Positions 7,356 to 17,601 of a stretch of DNA of 40,396 bases are shown here, piece after piece. Made by a program: the position numbers and the translations under genes. Positions within the stretch are counted from its first letter, which is position 1; every line of letters starts with the position of its first letter. The notes beneath the pieces are model-generated. The model worked only from the letters and a program-made list of their open reading frames with translations. It was not told where the DNA came from and searched no databases. This DNA is from an uncultured Bacteroidota bacterium (GTDB lineage Bacteria; Bacteroidota; Bacteroidia; 2-12-FULL-35-15), in assembly GCA_903919535.1 (NCBI GenBank), contig CAIXIP010000238.1, forward strand, positions 1-40,396, in the 5' to 3' direction.

Positions 7356-8735
7356 TTATTTTTTGATTATTTTCTCTACATATTTAAAATCTGCAGAACT
7401 AACTTCAACAAAATAAACTCCTGATTCTAATTCAGAGATCAAAAAAGTATGTGATAGGTCCATATTGGCTTTGGCAGCCATTTTATTTTCAAAGATCACC
7501 TGCCCAACTATATTTACAAAACGCACACTCACCTGTTCATCAGATTTTACAGAAAAATTTACTGTTACATCATTTGTTGCAGGATTAGGGTAAATCCTCA
7601 ATCCATTAGTAATAGAATTGACCATAATTCCTGTAGCCGATATGCTAATAGAGTTTGAAGCATAAGGACAAGTATTAAAATAAGTAACCTGAACGTAATA
7701 TATACCAGGTTGGGTAGTCGTATAATTCTGAGATGTCGCCCCTGCTATCTGACTTCCATTAAAATACCATTGATAGGAAGTGGCAGTAGTAGAATGTAAT
7801 ACAGCACCAGCTTGGTTAATTACCGGATTTGATATTGTACACGATTGATTATGTGTAATGCGATTTGAAACAGTTAAAGAATCATTGAATACATTCCATG
7901 AATTGCAATTGTCTTTGAGATAATAATCAAACCATAAACTTAAAAAATCAGAAACTACATCTTGCTGATTCGTAGCTGAAATAGTTGCGCTCGGAGAGCA
8001 TGTAAATTCACCAAGGGTACACAATCCAGGTGAAGCAGCAAACTGACAATGAGATCCACCTTTGATGCTTATAAAAGCTTTACATACAGAAGCGAGAGAA
8101 TCATACATCTTCACCTGATTTGCTGGAGGTGGCGCTACACAATCATTAGCTGCAGAAAACACCAAAGTAGGAACAGTTACATTTTGACCAGCAGTAATGG
8201 ATGATGGTGTCGTATTTGCAGCTGCAAAACTTACCATAGTTGTTATTGTTGAATTATTTTTTGCTGCTAAAAACGAACATCCTCCACCCATAGAATGACC
8301 CATAATTGCCGACTTAGAATTCACATGATTATAAAACAAAGATGAAGCATTTGTTGCACTTTCTGATTTTATTTTTGTTACCAGAAATGCAAGATCTGCT
8401 GCGAAATCAGCATGATTTGTTGAGGTTCCTGTTTGCGTATTTGCAAAAGCAACAATATATCCTTGAGGAACCAAGTTATTCCAAATATTAGAATAAGCAC
8501 TATATGACATAGAGAACCCATGTCCGAAAACAATTATCGGAAAGGAGCCTGCTGCAAAAGGAGCACTCGCACCTGCGGATGTTGCCGGATAATAAATATA
8601 TGTTGGTATGCTACTCCCCGACCTTGCAGGATCTGAAAAGGTAATATTTGCGGTACCGATCTGATAAACAGCCTGCGCTTTTATAATAATAGTCAATAAA
8701 AATAGCACCGTGAAAATTGTATTTAATTTTTTCAT
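7356..8735 (-). CDS. Secreted alpha/beta hydrolase with type IX secretion sorting domain
   Basis: 459 residues. Signal peptide at about 1-21, then a dienelactone-hydrolase/chlorophyllase-like serine hydrolase domain (about 25-280). The nucleophile elbow GHSMGGG gives Ser148, with probable Asp198 (SAANDCV) and His229 (GGSHC) completing the triad; the oxyanion region is FGHGFSMSY. Residues about 300-370 form an Ig/PKD-like module (SYQWYFNGSQIAGATSQNY). Residues about 378-459 are a Por sorting domain (IYPNPATND... ending KIIKK). It is expected to act at the cell surface or outside on an ester or lipid; substrate unknown. Monocistronic. Confidence 0.9.
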   Translation of the reverse strand: MKKLNTIFTVLFLLTIIIKAQAVYQIGTANITFSDPARSGSSIPTYIYYPATSAGASAPFAAGSFPIIVFGHGFSMSYSAYSNIWNNLVPQGYIVAFANTQTGTSTNHADFAADLAFLVTKIKSESATNASSLFYNHVNSKSAIMGHSMGGGCSFLAAKNNSTITTMVSFAAANTTPSSITAGQNVTVPTLVFSAANDCVAPPPANQVKMYDSLASVCKAFISIKGGSHCQFAASPGLCTLGEFTCSPSATISATNQQDVVSDFLSLWFDYYLKDNCNSWNVFNDSLTVSNRITHNQSCTISNPVINQAGAVLHSTTATSYQWYFNGSQIAGATSQNYTTTQPGIYYVQVTYFNTCPYASNSISISATGIMVNSITNGLRIYPNPATNDVTVNFSVKSDEQVSVRFVNIVGQVIFENKMAAKANMDLSHTFLISELESGVYFVEVSSADFKYVEKIIKK

Positions 8736-8759
8736 TTTATTTATGGGGTTAATTTAAAA

Positions 8760-8767
8760 CAAATTTA
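8760..8767 (-). promoter_or_regulatory. -7 promoter box TAAATTTG
   Basis: Minus-strand TAAATTTG, 24 nt upstream of the secreted hydrolase start, matches TAnnTTTG. There is no clear TTG at -33. Confidence 0.45.
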
Positions 8768-8968
8768 AGTTTGAATATCGATTGTTAAAAGTCTTCCTTC
8801 AATAAATTAATCAGACGACATTTCACACACAAATGCACTTACATATGCTCAAAAAGCCTGATATACTTGCCTGTAGTTTCGATTTTTAAAACTCACTACA
8901 ACTCAAAAATCAGAAAAAGGATTTTTTGTTACAATAATTTTAAATACATTAGAGCAGAAATAAATATA

Positions 8969-10474
8969 ATGCTAAGCATCCAAAAAGTAATATTATTGCT
9001 TGATAATTTTCATTTTAATGAATTCAAAAATCATTTGAAATCAAGCAATGCAGAATTATCTTTTAAGCTTGTTACACAAATCCGCAAGGATGACTGGAAC
9101 CAAAAAGAATCTGATGCGTTATGTAAATCCGTTTATGGAACAAACGATGAAAAATGCAAAAAAAAGTTTTTCCAGTTAGTCCATTATACATTCCGGTTAA
9201 CCTCCTATTTAAGCAGAAACTACCCATCATATCTAACACATAATATTTCCATCATTGAACAATCAGTAAACAATGGTGAGTTAAAAAAAGCGAATGATAC
9301 GGCTGAGATCTTATTGGATATTTCTGAAAAAGTAGAAGATTTTCCGACAGCGATTGCTGTTTTAAAATATTTTGCTCAACAATCCTTTATCACTGAAAAT
9401 AAAAATAGCGCCATCAAATACCACGAGCGTATCAGTGAATTATTAAAGAATGAACATATCACCAACCAGATCTATTTATATATGCGCAAGAACCTTAATT
9501 TTAAGGGAAAAAGCGAGCTTTCAAATAAAGAAATGGAAGAGCATCTGCGTTTCTATGATATGTACAGGAACCACAAATCATGGAGTATTCAGATGCTAAG
9601 CAGGTTCGCGTATTGTCATACTTTGAATTATTTAAATGACGACCGCTTTTATAGTAAAGAAGTTTTCGAAGAGATTTTGAGCTTGCTTGACGATCTGGAG
9701 AAAAACTGTTTTGTAATTTTTTCGTTTTCAGATGATATTCAATTGAATATTGACTATTTAAAATTAAAACATCTTATCAGCTCTTTGAAAAATGACGAAT
9801 TACAGAAAGAGGCTGCCTTTTTAATCAAACAACGTGAGCCTCTTCGCTTTTGGAAAAACTATGTGAATACTCCTGAAATAATTTATTTAAGTATTCAGGC
9901 AAGTTATTTCATTTCAAATTACGGCTTTGGTTATCGTAAAGATTACAATGAAAACTTACCAAAAGATATAAAATCGCAAATCGCATATTATAAAATAAAG
10001 TGTGAAGAAATAATTGCGAAACCTATCTGGAACGAGGGTCTATACGTTCGTTTTATAAATCTGAATAACATTTATTGTTTCTTCTTAATTCTTGGAACAA
10101 AAGAAGAAATAAAGCAGGCGATAGAAAAACTAGAATACCTATTAGTTAACTTCCAACAAATTGCTTTTCAGCGACTTTATGATTCATTATTTGCTGCATT
10201 GATCTTTGGTTATTTCTTTTTAAATGATCACGAAGGTGTACAGGAATGTTATAAACGTTATGAAAAACTAACAGCAGGAACCAGCAAAAACGTTGAAAAT
10301 GATCTAACCATTAAATCGATATATTACACTTCACAATGGTTGAGCACACACCGTAAACAGTACACGGAAAAATTACAAACCGTCTTGAAAAAAACTCATG
10401 AAAATGAAAATCTAAAACAAGTTCAAAGATTGATCGATGATATGGTAGATTATTTTGAAATTCCGATAAAGTAA
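8969..10474 (+). CDS. All-helical TPR-like protein of unknown function (501 residues)
   Basis: No signal peptide or membrane segment; the protein is cytosolic and rich in Lys, Glu, Leu, Asn and Tyr. Helical pairs recur along its length (for example KKANDTAEILLDISEKVED, AIAVLKYFAQQSF, SAIKYHERISELL), suggesting an irregular TPR-like solenoid. No catalytic motif is visible. The N-terminus (MLSIQKVILLLDNFHFNEF followed by an IRKDDW and SVYG region) resembles a group of Bacteroidota hypothetical proteins about 500 residues long, from memory only. I start at ATG 8969; the frame extends 34 codons to a TTG at 8867 with no supporting sequence. It is followed by its own terminator, so it is a single-gene unit before recG. 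Confidence 0.75.
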   Translation: MLSIQKVILLLDNFHFNEFKNHLKSSNAELSFKLVTQIRKDDWNQKESDALCKSVYGTNDEKCKKKFFQLVHYTFRLTSYLSRNYPSYLTHNISIIEQSVNNGELKKANDTAEILLDISEKVEDFPTAIAVLKYFAQQSFITENKNSAIKYHERISELLKNEHITNQIYLYMRKNLNFKGKSELSNKEMEEHLRFYDMYRNHKSWSIQMLSRFAYCHTLNYLNDDRFYSKEVFEEILSLLDDLEKNCFVIFSFSDDIQLNIDYLKLKHLISSLKNDELQKEAAFLIKQREPLRFWKNYVNTPEIIYLSIQASYFISNYGFGYRKDYNENLPKDIKSQIAYYKIKCEEIIAKPIWNEGLYVRFINLNNIYCFFLILGTKEEIKQAIEKLEYLLVNFQQIAFQRLYDSLFAALIFGYFFLNDHEGVQECYKRYEKLTAGTSKNVENDLTIKSIYYTSQWLSTHRKQYTEKLQTVLKKTHENENLKQVQRLIDDMVDYFEIPIK

Positions 10475-10506
10475 TTTAAACACTAAGTTTTTATAATATA
10501 ATTAAG

Positions 10507-10531
10507 AGGCTTCCGATTCGGAAGCCTTTTT
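10507..10531 (+). terminator. Rho-independent terminator after the helical protein gene
   Basis: A 9-bp stem, AGGCTTCCG with CGGAAGCCT, loop ATT, followed by a T run. It lies 33 nt after the stop of the upstream gene and 28 nt before recG. Confidence 0.88.
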
Positions 10532-10558
10532 AAATTTATCTGTAAATTCGCAATATAT

Positions 10559-12670
10559 ATGTCGAGCAATTTTTTAAATACACCCATTGAATATCTTAAA
10601 AGCGTTGGCCCGCAGAAGGCTGAGTTGCTGAAAAAAGAATTGCGTATTTTTAAATATTCCGATTTACTTACCTATTACCCTTTCAGATATGTTGACCGAA
10701 CAAAATTTTATAAAGTAAAAGACATCAATGAGGATCTGCCTTATGTTCAGTTGCGTGGAAAGATTTCTTATACCGAAATGGTAGGTGCAAAAAGAACACA
10801 ACGATTTGTTGCAACATTTTTTGATGAAACAGGGAAACTTGAATTAGTTTGGTTTCAAGGAGCAAAATGGATTTCTGAAAAAATAAAACCTCATGTAATA
10901 AATGAATATATTATTTTTGGGAAACCAAATGTATTCAATGGAAAGTATAACATTGCTCACCCTGAAATAGAATTGGTAAGTGAGGACAACACAACTTTCG
11001 CAAGTGCATTGCAAGCGATTTACAATAGCACTGACAAATTAAAAACAAGGAGCCTTGACACAAAAGGAATTTCACGCTTGCAAAAAGCCTTGGTGTCATT
11101 AATTAAAAACAATATTCCTGAAACACTTTCAACCACAATAAAAGACCGATTTCAATTAATTTCAAAAGAGGATGCAATTAAACAAATTCATTTCCCTCAA
11201 AACCCTGAAACGCTTAAGAAAGCAGAATTTCGTTTAAAATTTGAAGAATTATTTTTTATTCAACTCAAGCTTTTAAAACAAAAAGGCTTGCGTGAAAAAA
11301 TATTCAGAGGTTTTATTTTTTCAAAAGTTGGCGATTTTTTCAACACCTTTTATAACAAGTATTTACCCTTTGAATTAACCAATGCGCAAAAAAGAGTGAT
11401 AAAGGAAATCCGTTTGGATATGGGAAGCGGAAAACAAATGAATCGTTTATTACAAGGCGATGTTGGAAGCGGAAAAACTTTAGTTGCATTAATGAATATG
11501 TTAATAGCCTTGGATAATGGATTTCAAGCTTGTTTGATGGCGCCAACCGAAATACTTGCAAACCAACATTATGATACAATTTCCGAATTATTAAAACCGC
11601 TAAACATTAATGTTGGATTACTTACCGGTTCAAAAAAAACAAAAGAACGAAGAGTCATTCACGAACAATTACAAAGTGGCGAAATGCAAATACTAATTGG
11701 CACCCACGCTTTGTTAGAAGATGTTGTTCAATTCAAAAATATCGGTTTTGTGGTGATTGATGAACAGCACCGATTTGGTGTTGCACAACGAGCAAAAATG
11801 TGGAATAAAAATTCACAGTCGCCACATGTATTGATCATGAGTGCCACTCCTATTCCTCGAACATTAGCAATGACGCTTTATGGCGACTTAGATGTAAGTG
11901 TAATTGATGAATTACCTCCTGGCAGAAAACCTATTCAAACAATTCATCGTTTTGATAATCATCGCGACAGAGTTTTTGGTTTTATGCGTGAACAAATCGC
12001 ATTAGGCCGACAAATTTATATAGTATATCCACTGATAAAAGAATCTGAAAAAATGGATTACAAAGATCTGATGGATGGTTACGAAAGTATTGTCAGAGCT
12101 TTCCCTCAACCAAAATATCAAGTATGTATGGTTCATGGACAATTAAAAGCAGATGCAAAAGAGTATGAAATGCAGCGATTTGTAAAACACCAAACACAGA
12201 TTATGGTTGCAACAACAGTTATTGAAGTTGGAGTTAATGTTCCGAATGCAAGTGTAATGATAATTGAAAGTGCGGAACGATTTGGGTTATCACAATTACA
12301 TCAATTACGTGGACGTGTGGGAAGAGGTGCTGAGCAATCGTATTGCATTTTAATGACCTCACATAAACTAAGCAGCGATGGAAAATTGCGAATGGAAACA
12401 ATGTGCAGAACGAATGATGGATTTGAAATTGCCGATGTTGATTTGAAATTACGCGGTCCGGGTGATATGGCAGGCACCATGCAAAGCGGAGTGTTGGATC
12501 TGAATATTGCTGATCTTGCTAAAGATTCACAAATATTGCATGCCGCGCGTAATATGGTAATTGAACTATTATCCGAAGATTCGAATCTTGAAAAGCCAGA
12601 AAATTCTGCTATTGCTTATCAGTATTCTATGATGAATAGCAATCGAACTAATTGGAGTAGGATATCTTAA
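10559..12670 (+). CDS. recG: ATP-dependent DNA helicase RecG
   Basis: 703-residue superfamily-2 helicase that remodels stalled forks and Holliday junctions. The N-terminal wedge/OB region (residues about 1-250, with [10 protein letters not shown]) is followed by Walker A GDVGSGKT (about 300-307), motif II DEQH in [11 protein letters not shown] (about 400), motif [11 protein letters not shown], and the C-terminal GRVGRG motif VI. Length is typical. A weak promoter-like TAAATTCG (10543-10550) sits 8 nt before the ATG, between the upstream terminator and the gene. Its 3' end is 5 nt from the convergent M61 peptidase gene. Confidence 0.97.
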   Translation: MSSNFLNTPIEYLKSVGPQKAELLKKELRIFKYSDLLTYYPFRYVDRTKFYKVKDINEDLPYVQLRGKISYTEMVGAKRTQRFVATFFDETGKLELVWFQGAKWISEKIKPHVINEYIIFGKPNVFNGKYNIAHPEIELVSEDNTTFASALQAIYNSTDKLKTRSLDTKGISRLQKALVSLIKNNIPETLSTTIKDRFQLISKEDAIKQIHFPQNPETLKKAEFRLKFEELFFIQLKLLKQKGLREKIFRGFIFSKVGDFFNTFYNKYLPFELTNAQKRVIKEIRLDMGSGKQMNRLLQGDVGSGKTLVALMNMLIALDNGFQACLMAPTEILANQHYDTISELLKPLNINVGLLTGSKKTKERRVIHEQLQSGEMQILIGTHALLEDVVQFKNIGFVVIDEQHRFGVAQRAKMWNKNSQSPHVLIMSATPIPRTLAMTLYGDLDVSVIDELPPGRKPIQTIHRFDNHRDRVFGFMREQIALGRQIYIVYPLIKESEKMDYKDLMDGYESIVRAFPQPKYQVCMVHGQLKADAKEYEMQRFVKHQTQIMVATTVIEVGVNVPNASVMIIESAERFGLSQLHQLRGRVGRGAEQSYCILMTSHKLSSDGKLRMETMCRTNDGFEIADVDLKLRGPGDMAGTMQSGVLDLNIADLAKDSQILHAARNMVIELLSEDSNLEKPENSAIAYQYSMMNSNRTNWSRIS

Positions 12671-12675
12671 AGAAA

Positions 12676-14547
12676 TTACTCGGCAGTAGAAACAGAATAC
12701 AATAATTTTTTCCGAAGAGCAATTTGAGTTTTAGTCGCATTAGGGTTTTCTTCCAAAATCATTTTTCTTTCATTCAGATCTTTGTATGGTATTGCCTCTA
12801 CTTCAATTACTTCACCGTTACGTGAGTATTTTATTTTTACAGGCAACTGATCCTTAATCGTAAAAAGTGGCCCAAGCACAACAGTATAATTTTGCAATGT
12901 AATAACCCTATCATTTACCGTAAGAAGATTATCGTCATCTTTTAATTTAAAAGAATTAGAACCTTCGGTATTTGATATTTTAAATTTGGCTTCTGTTTCA
13001 CTAAAAGTCAAACCAAATTTACCGAATGTTAAAATAGTATCTTGTTTTACGTCATAATAATTCAAGCCTATTTTTTCCAGATATTCTTTATAAGGCAAAT
13101 GTTTATTGCCTATTACATAATCATTAAAATATGTGCGTATTTCAGGATATGAAAATGCAACAATATCATTAATTAAATCATCGTCATTAAAAGGTCTTTC
13201 CGGGCCGTATTTATCTTTTAATTTCATCATAAGGTCACGCAAACTCAACTTACCATCACTTAATTCATTTAAACGAATATCCAGTAAAAGCCCAATCAAT
13301 GCACCTTTTTGATATACATTATTATACATCCCTTTGTATTCCTTTTCCAGAATATATTTACTCATTTGAGTAAATGAAACATCTGAATAATTAGATGCTT
13401 CCTGTATTTTCGACTCCATTTCACTTAAAAAATCAGGGTAAGCCATCAACGAATCACGCACCTGAACAAGCACAGAAAAATACTCTGTTACGCCTTCGTA
13501 CATCCATAAATGTTGCGACATCTTTGGATATAAAAAATCAAAATTTGCAATTTCAAAACTATGCATATTCAATGGAGTGAGAATATGTAAAAATTCGTGA
13601 GAAACCACTCCAAGTATCATTGCTTTAAATGATTTCTCATTAGGTAATTCAGGTAAAAAATAAAATGAGCCATAGGAATGTTCCAATGCACCATAACCTC
13701 CAAATTGTGTAATATTAGACTTTTCATTGGCAGGGAAATACATTAAGAATTGATAATGGTCAACCGGCATTTTAACAAAAAACTTGGTAAGTGAATGTGC
13801 AATAGGTTTTAAGTATTCACGAATCTGTGAAGCCGAAACAGCATGTGTTTCAGAAAATATAGCGATATTAATAAGCGTTCCACCAGAAATAAAACTTGCC
13901 GTATCCGGAATTGAATAAAGAATTGGATTGTCAACAAGATTAACATAGTTGGAAGCAAAATAAATGTCACTGGATTTAGACAATGTTTCTTTTTTCAAAG
14001 ATGTTGCACCAAAAAAATTATCAGGTTTTGAAAAAGAAATTTCATATGGTAACATTTCATATCCTTGCAAATAACCATAAAACCCTTCATGGTTAATTAC
14101 AAAACTTTTCCCTTCATTAATATTTGTTCCACCTGGCTGAAAAATGTAATTGTATTCCTCATCACTCATTCCTTCTTTTTTTTCGGCATCCCATGTATCA
14201 TCAACCATATATTCAATACGACCCAGGGTTCTACTTTTATCCTTCGACAGAGAAATGGTCCATGTGTTTTTTTCTGAATGAGTCACACTTAATTTTTTGC
14301 CTTTCGTAGAATATGCTTTGAAAGAAGATATAAAACGTCCATAATTTTTTTGAGAATATGAACCCGGAATAACATCCGGCATCACATAAATTATTTCCTC
14401 AGAAGTAATTTGTGGTGTTAGAATCACCACTTTTACTTTATCATTTTTTACGTGATTTAGGTCAACTGATATTGAATATTTATTTTGAGAAAATAAAAAA
14501 ACCGGAATAAAAAACAATACGAAATAAACTGAACACTTTTTACACAT
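12676..14547 (-). CDS. Exported M61-family metallopeptidase (glycyl aminopeptidase-like) with PDZ domain
   Basis: 623 residues. Signal peptide at 1-20 (FVLFFIPVFLFSQ). An N-terminal beta domain of the M61 type (about 25-190) precedes the thermolysin-like catalytic domain with zinc motif H317-E318-F-L-H321 and the third ligand probably E351 in WMYEGVTEYF. The C-terminal 100 residues form a PDZ-like domain (LLTVNDRVITLQNY...). M61 enzymes remove Gly or Ala from peptide N-termini; here it is probably periplasmic. The conserved PGSY near residue 61 matches the family. It precedes purC-facing DNA on the same strand but with a 50-nt gap; no operon role is evident. Confidence 0.9.
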   Translation of the reverse strand: MCKKCSVYFVLFFIPVFLFSQNKYSISVDLNHVKNDKVKVVILTPQITSEEIIYVMPDVIPGSYSQKNYGRFISSFKAYSTKGKKLSVTHSEKNTWTISLSKDKSRTLGRIEYMVDDTWDAEKKEGMSDEEYNYIFQPGGTNINEGKSFVINHEGFYGYLQGYEMLPYEISFSKPDNFFGATSLKKETLSKSSDIYFASNYVNLVDNPILYSIPDTASFISGGTLINIAIFSETHAVSASQIREYLKPIAHSLTKFFVKMPVDHYQFLMYFPANEKSNITQFGGYGALEHSYGSFYFLPELPNEKSFKAMILGVVSHEFLHILTPLNMHSFEIANFDFLYPKMSQHLWMYEGVTEYFSVLVQVRDSLMAYPDFLSEMESKIQEASNYSDVSFTQMSKYILEKEYKGMYNNVYQKGALIGLLLDIRLNELSDGKLSLRDLMMKLKDKYGPERPFNDDDLINDIVAFSYPEIRTYFNDYVIGNKHLPYKEYLEKIGLNYYDVKQDTILTFGKFGLTFSETEAKFKISNTEGSNSFKLKDDDNLLTVNDRVITLQNYTVVLGPLFTIKDQLPVKIKYSRNGEVIEVEAIPYKDLNERKMILEENPNATKTQIALRKKLLYSVSTAE

Positions 14548-14598
14548 ACAATTATTTTTAGGCTATGTCATTCCTCCCAAAGATCAAAAGGGAAGCAA

Positions 14599-15540
14599 TT
14601 ATTTTTTCAAAAAATTTGCAATGTTTTTTTCTACTCTATCCAAGACATTTGAAACATCTGACTTCACAAATTTTTCACCAACAATATTTTCGTATAACTC
14701 AATGTAACGCTCAGAAATTGATTTGATTATTTCGGGAGTCATCTCAGGAACTTTTTGTCCGTCTTTCCCTTGAAAACCATTAGCCATTAACCATTCACGA
14801 ACAAACTCTTTCGACAATTGCTTTTGTGCTTCGCCTTTTTTCTGACGCTCTTCATAACCTTCTTTGTAAAAATAACGGGACGAATCAGGAGTATGAATTT
14901 CATCAATCAAATAAATTTTACCATCTTTTTTTCCGAATTCATATTTTGTATCTACTAATATCAAGCCCATTTTTGCAGCTATTTCTGTTCCACGTTGAAA
15001 AATTGCACGAGCATATTTTTCCAACTGTTCATATTCTTCTTTCGCCACAATTCCTTTTGAAATTATATCTTCTCTAGAAATATCCTCATCATGACCAACA
15101 GATGCTTTTGTTGTAGGAGTTATTATCGGCTCAGGAAACTTATCATTCTCTTTCATTCCTTCAGGCATTGTAACACCACACAAAATACGCTTCCCGGCTT
15201 TATATTCGCGCCAAGCATGACCTGATAAATAACCTCGAATAACCATTTCCACTTTAAATGGTTCACACAAATGACCAACAGTAACCATTGGATCAATTAC
15301 GGCAATAACCCAATTAGGAAGAATATCTTCTGTAGCTTTCAAAAACTTGGAAGCAATTTGATTCAGCACCTGACCTTTATATGGAATACCTTCTGGCAAC
15401 ACCACATCAAAAGCTGAAATTCGGTCGCTCACTATCATAACAAGCATTTTATCATCGATGTTATATACATCACGGACTTTTCCTTTGTAAAAACTTTTTT
15501 GTTTCGGAAAATTAAAATTGGTTTCTGTAATCGCTTCCAT
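14599..15540 (-). CDS. purC: Phosphoribosylaminoimidazole-succinocarboxamide synthase
   Basis: 313-residue SAICAR synthetase (EC 6.3.2.6), which ligates aspartate to CAIR in purine synthesis. Hallmarks: [12 protein letters not shown] at the ATP loop, [35 protein letters not shown]-like motif (here [19 protein letters not shown]), and LVDTKYEFG with [12 protein letters not shown] near the C-terminus. This longer form (about 300 residues) is usual in Bacteroidota and yeast, unlike the 237-residue E. coli form. It does not sit with other pur genes. Upstream is a 163-nt gap carrying a REP-like palindrome. Confidence 0.97.
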   Translation of the reverse strand: MEAITETNFNFPKQKSFYKGKVRDVYNIDDKMLVMIVSDRISAFDVVLPEGIPYKGQVLNQIASKFLKATEDILPNWVIAVIDPMVTVGHLCEPFKVEMVIRGYLSGHAWREYKAGKRILCGVTMPEGMKENDKFPEPIITPTTKASVGHDEDISREDIISKGIVAKEEYEQLEKYARAIFQRGTEIAAKMGLILVDTKYEFGKKDGKIYLIDEIHTPDSSRYFYKEGYEERQKKGEAQKQLSKEFVREWLMANGFQGKDGQKVPEMTPEIIKSISERYIELYENIVGEKFVKSDVSNVLDRVEKNIANFLKK

Positions 15541-15624
15541 TTTTTTATTTAATGATTTTAATAACTATATTTTTTTATTAATATTTCAATTTCACAATCT
15601 CGGTAAAAGCTTCGGCCAAAAGTC

Positions 15625-15673
15625 TTCGATAAACTCAGACTGACCGTACGCTGGCCATATTGAGTTTGTCGAA
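15625..15673. repeat. Degenerate REP-like palindrome (TTCGAYAAACTCA family)
   Basis: An inverted repeat with left arm TTCGATAAACTCAGACTGAC and right arm GGCCATATTGAGTTTGTCGA. The arms match at about 16 of 21 positions, the outermost 13 with only one G-T type change, and enclose GTACGCT. The arm resembles the TTCGACAAGCTCAG palindromes that are dispersed in many bacterial genomes. It lies between the phoH stop (15704) and the purC start (15540), both on the minus strand. Only this copy is visible in the window. Confidence 0.6.
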
Positions 15674-15703
15674 ATATGCGCGCAATACTTTCTTACTCTA
15701 CTT

Positions 15704-16678
15704 TTAACTTTTTATTTTATCATACACACTCACAATTTTCTTCACCAGCTTATGACGGATAATATCATTTCCATCAAGCATAATAAAATCAATCCCCTCA
15801 ATTTTATCTAATAATTTTATTGCCTGAGGCAATCCTGAAGGTTGATGTTTTGGTAAATCAATTTGTGTGATATCTCCGGTAATCAAAAATTTTGCTGAAG
15901 AGCCCATACGAGTCAAAAACATTTTCAATTGACCTTCGGTTGCATTTTGTGCTTCATCCAAAATAACAAATGCATTATCCAACGTACGGCCTCGCATAAA
16001 TGCAAGCGGAGCAATTTGAATTACTCTGTTCTCAAGATAATATGAAAGCTTTTCGGCAGGAATCATATCGCCTAAAGCATCATACAATGGTTGCAAATAT
16101 GGATCTAATTTCTCTTTTAAATCACCTGGGAGGAAGCCCAAATTTTCTCCTGCTTCTACTGCAGGCCGAGTAAGAATTATTTTTTTTACTTCTCTGTTAC
16201 GCAATGCACGAACCGCCAAAGCAACTGCGGTATAAGTTTTTCCTGTTCCGGCCGGACCAACAGCAAACACCATATCATTTTTGGCAATACTCTCAACAAT
16301 CTTTCTTTGATTTTCGGTGCGAGCCTTTATTATCAACCCACTGGTACCGAAAACTAACACATCATCACCAGTAGATATTTCATTTGTTCCATCTCTTTTT
16401 ACTGAACCACCCAAAATTTGTTCAATGGCATTTTCGGTTAAATTTCCATACCGATTGAAATAGGCCGTGAGAATATTCAAAACCATTTCTAATTGATTTA
16501 CCTCTTCATCTTCGCCAATAGCTTTAATGACTTCACCACGTGCAACAATTTTTAAATTTGGGAAACGTTTTTTGATCAACTCTAGTTTAGAGTCGTTCAC
16601 ACCATATAGATCAATAGGTGCAATATCTTCTAGTATAATTCGCTTTTCACTCAATTTACTCTTCGTGTTTTTACCCAC
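15704..16678 (-). CDS. PhoH-like P-loop ATPase
   Basis: 324 residues. An N-terminal domain of about 100 residues precedes the PhoH ATPase core: Walker A GPAGTGKT (141-148), LTRPAVEAGENLGFLPGDL and Walker B with ILDEAQNATEGQ, plus ITGDITQIDLP. PhoH/PhoL proteins are cytosolic nucleotide-binding proteins linked to RNA metabolism and often to YbeY, which is not in this window. The start is GTG 16678; a TAA four codons upstream leaves no ATG, and the resulting length is normal. A TTG at residue 9 is the alternative. It is divergent from the SAM hydrolase gene. Confidence 0.93.
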   Translation of the reverse strand: MGKNTKSKLSEKRIILEDIAPIDLYGVNDSKLELIKKRFPNLKIVARGEVIKAIGEDEEVNQLEMVLNILTAYFNRYGNLTENAIEQILGGSVKRDGTNEISTGDDVLVFGTSGLIIKARTENQRKIVESIAKNDMVFAVGPAGTGKTYTAVALAVRALRNREVKKIILTRPAVEAGENLGFLPGDLKEKLDPYLQPLYDALGDMIPAEKLSYYLENRVIQIAPLAFMRGRTLDNAFVILDEAQNATEGQLKMFLTRMGSSAKFLITGDITQIDLPKHQPSGLPQAIKLLDKIEGIDFIMLDGNDIIRHKLVKKIVSVYDKIKS

Positions 16679-16760
16679 TTCACATGCTTATGTATTTACA
16701 TAAACGCACCAATAAAAACTCTTTATTTAATTATTATTTTCTGAAAGCACGAAAATAACA

Positions 16761-16768
16761 TATTTTTG
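16761..16768 (+). promoter_or_regulatory. -7 promoter box TATTTTTG
   Basis: Plus-strand TATTTTTG followed by CC matches TAnnTTTG. It lies 50 nt upstream of the SAM hydrolase ATG, in the divergent gap shared with phoH. No TTG is visible at -33. Confidence 0.5.
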
Positions 16769-16818
16769 CCTATTCATTGGCTAAAACTGAGTTTTAAAAA
16801 ATCACAATTTACTAACAA

Positions 16819-17601
16819 ATGGCAATCATTACGCTTACCACAGATTTGGGTTTAAAAGACCATTATGTGAGTGCCATAAAAGGCGCCATTTTAAGCCGTT
16901 TGCCGGAAGCCAAAATCATTGACATTTCGCATCAAATTCCCACTTATAACATCCTTGATGCCGCTTATATTTTAAAAAATGCTTATCCGAATTTCCCGAA
17001 AGGAAGTATTCATATTATCGGAGTGAAAGACGAGCATCTGGATGAACAGACAAACCTTTCGCAATATGTAATTGTTTTAGCTGATGGCCATTTTTTTATC
17101 GGCACTAATAATGGGATATTTTCACTTTTATTGGATAATCCACCCGAAAAGATTTTTGAAATTAATGTCACAGAAAACCTTGTTTCTCCATTTGCAACGC
17201 GTGACATTTTAACAAAAGCTGCCTGCCATTTAGCTAATGGTGGAACAATTGAAGAAATTGCCAAACCAAAAACTGAACTATTGGAACGTATGCCTTTCCG
17301 TGCTGCATCCATGGAAGATATGATTCGCGGCTCTGTTGTCTATATCGATTCGTATGGCAACGTGATTACCAATATCCATAAAACATTATTTGATCAAATA
17401 GGAAAAAACCGAGGCTTAATAATTGAGCTAAAAAGCACTGAAATTACTCGCCTGAGTAAGCTTTACAGCGATGTACCTGATGGCGAAGTATTAGCGTTAT
17501 TTAATTCATCCGATTTTCTTGAAATTGCAATAAATATTGGCAGAGCGAACGAATTACTTTACATGAAAATTAATGACACAATAACTGTTCGATTTCAATG
17601 A
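16819..17601 (+). CDS. S-adenosyl-L-methionine hydrolase (adenosine-forming), SAM-HAT/DUF62 family
   Basis: 260 residues, family length. It begins ITLTTDLGLKDHYVSAIKGA with the conserved TDFG-like TDLG and the Asp that positions hydroxide, then IDISHQIP, and later ADGHFFIGTNNGIFSLL and YIDSYGNVITN. The family, related to fluorinase and chlorinase, splits SAM into adenosine and methionine with a hydroxide nucleophile; the physiological reason is unknown. A halogenase is unlikely because this is the widespread housekeeping form. Its stop overlaps the next gene's start (ATGA), so translation is probably coupled. Confidence 0.93.
   Translation: MAIITLTTDLGLKDHYVSAIKGAILSRLPEAKIIDISHQIPTYNILDAAYILKNAYPNFPKGSIHIIGVKDEHLDEQTNLSQYVIVLADGHFFIGTNNGIFSLLLDNPPEKIFEINVTENLVSPFATRDILTKAACHLANGGTIEEIAKPKTELLERMPFRAASMEDMIRGSVVYIDSYGNVITNIHKTLFDQIGKNRGLIIELKSTEITRLSKLYSDVPDGEVLALFNSSDFLEIAINIGRANELLYMKINDTITVRFQ

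Noticed and set aside
16819-17601. Fluorinase or chlorinase
   Set aside because: Same superfamily, but sequence and context fit the widespread SAM hydrolase form; no halogen-metabolism genes are present.
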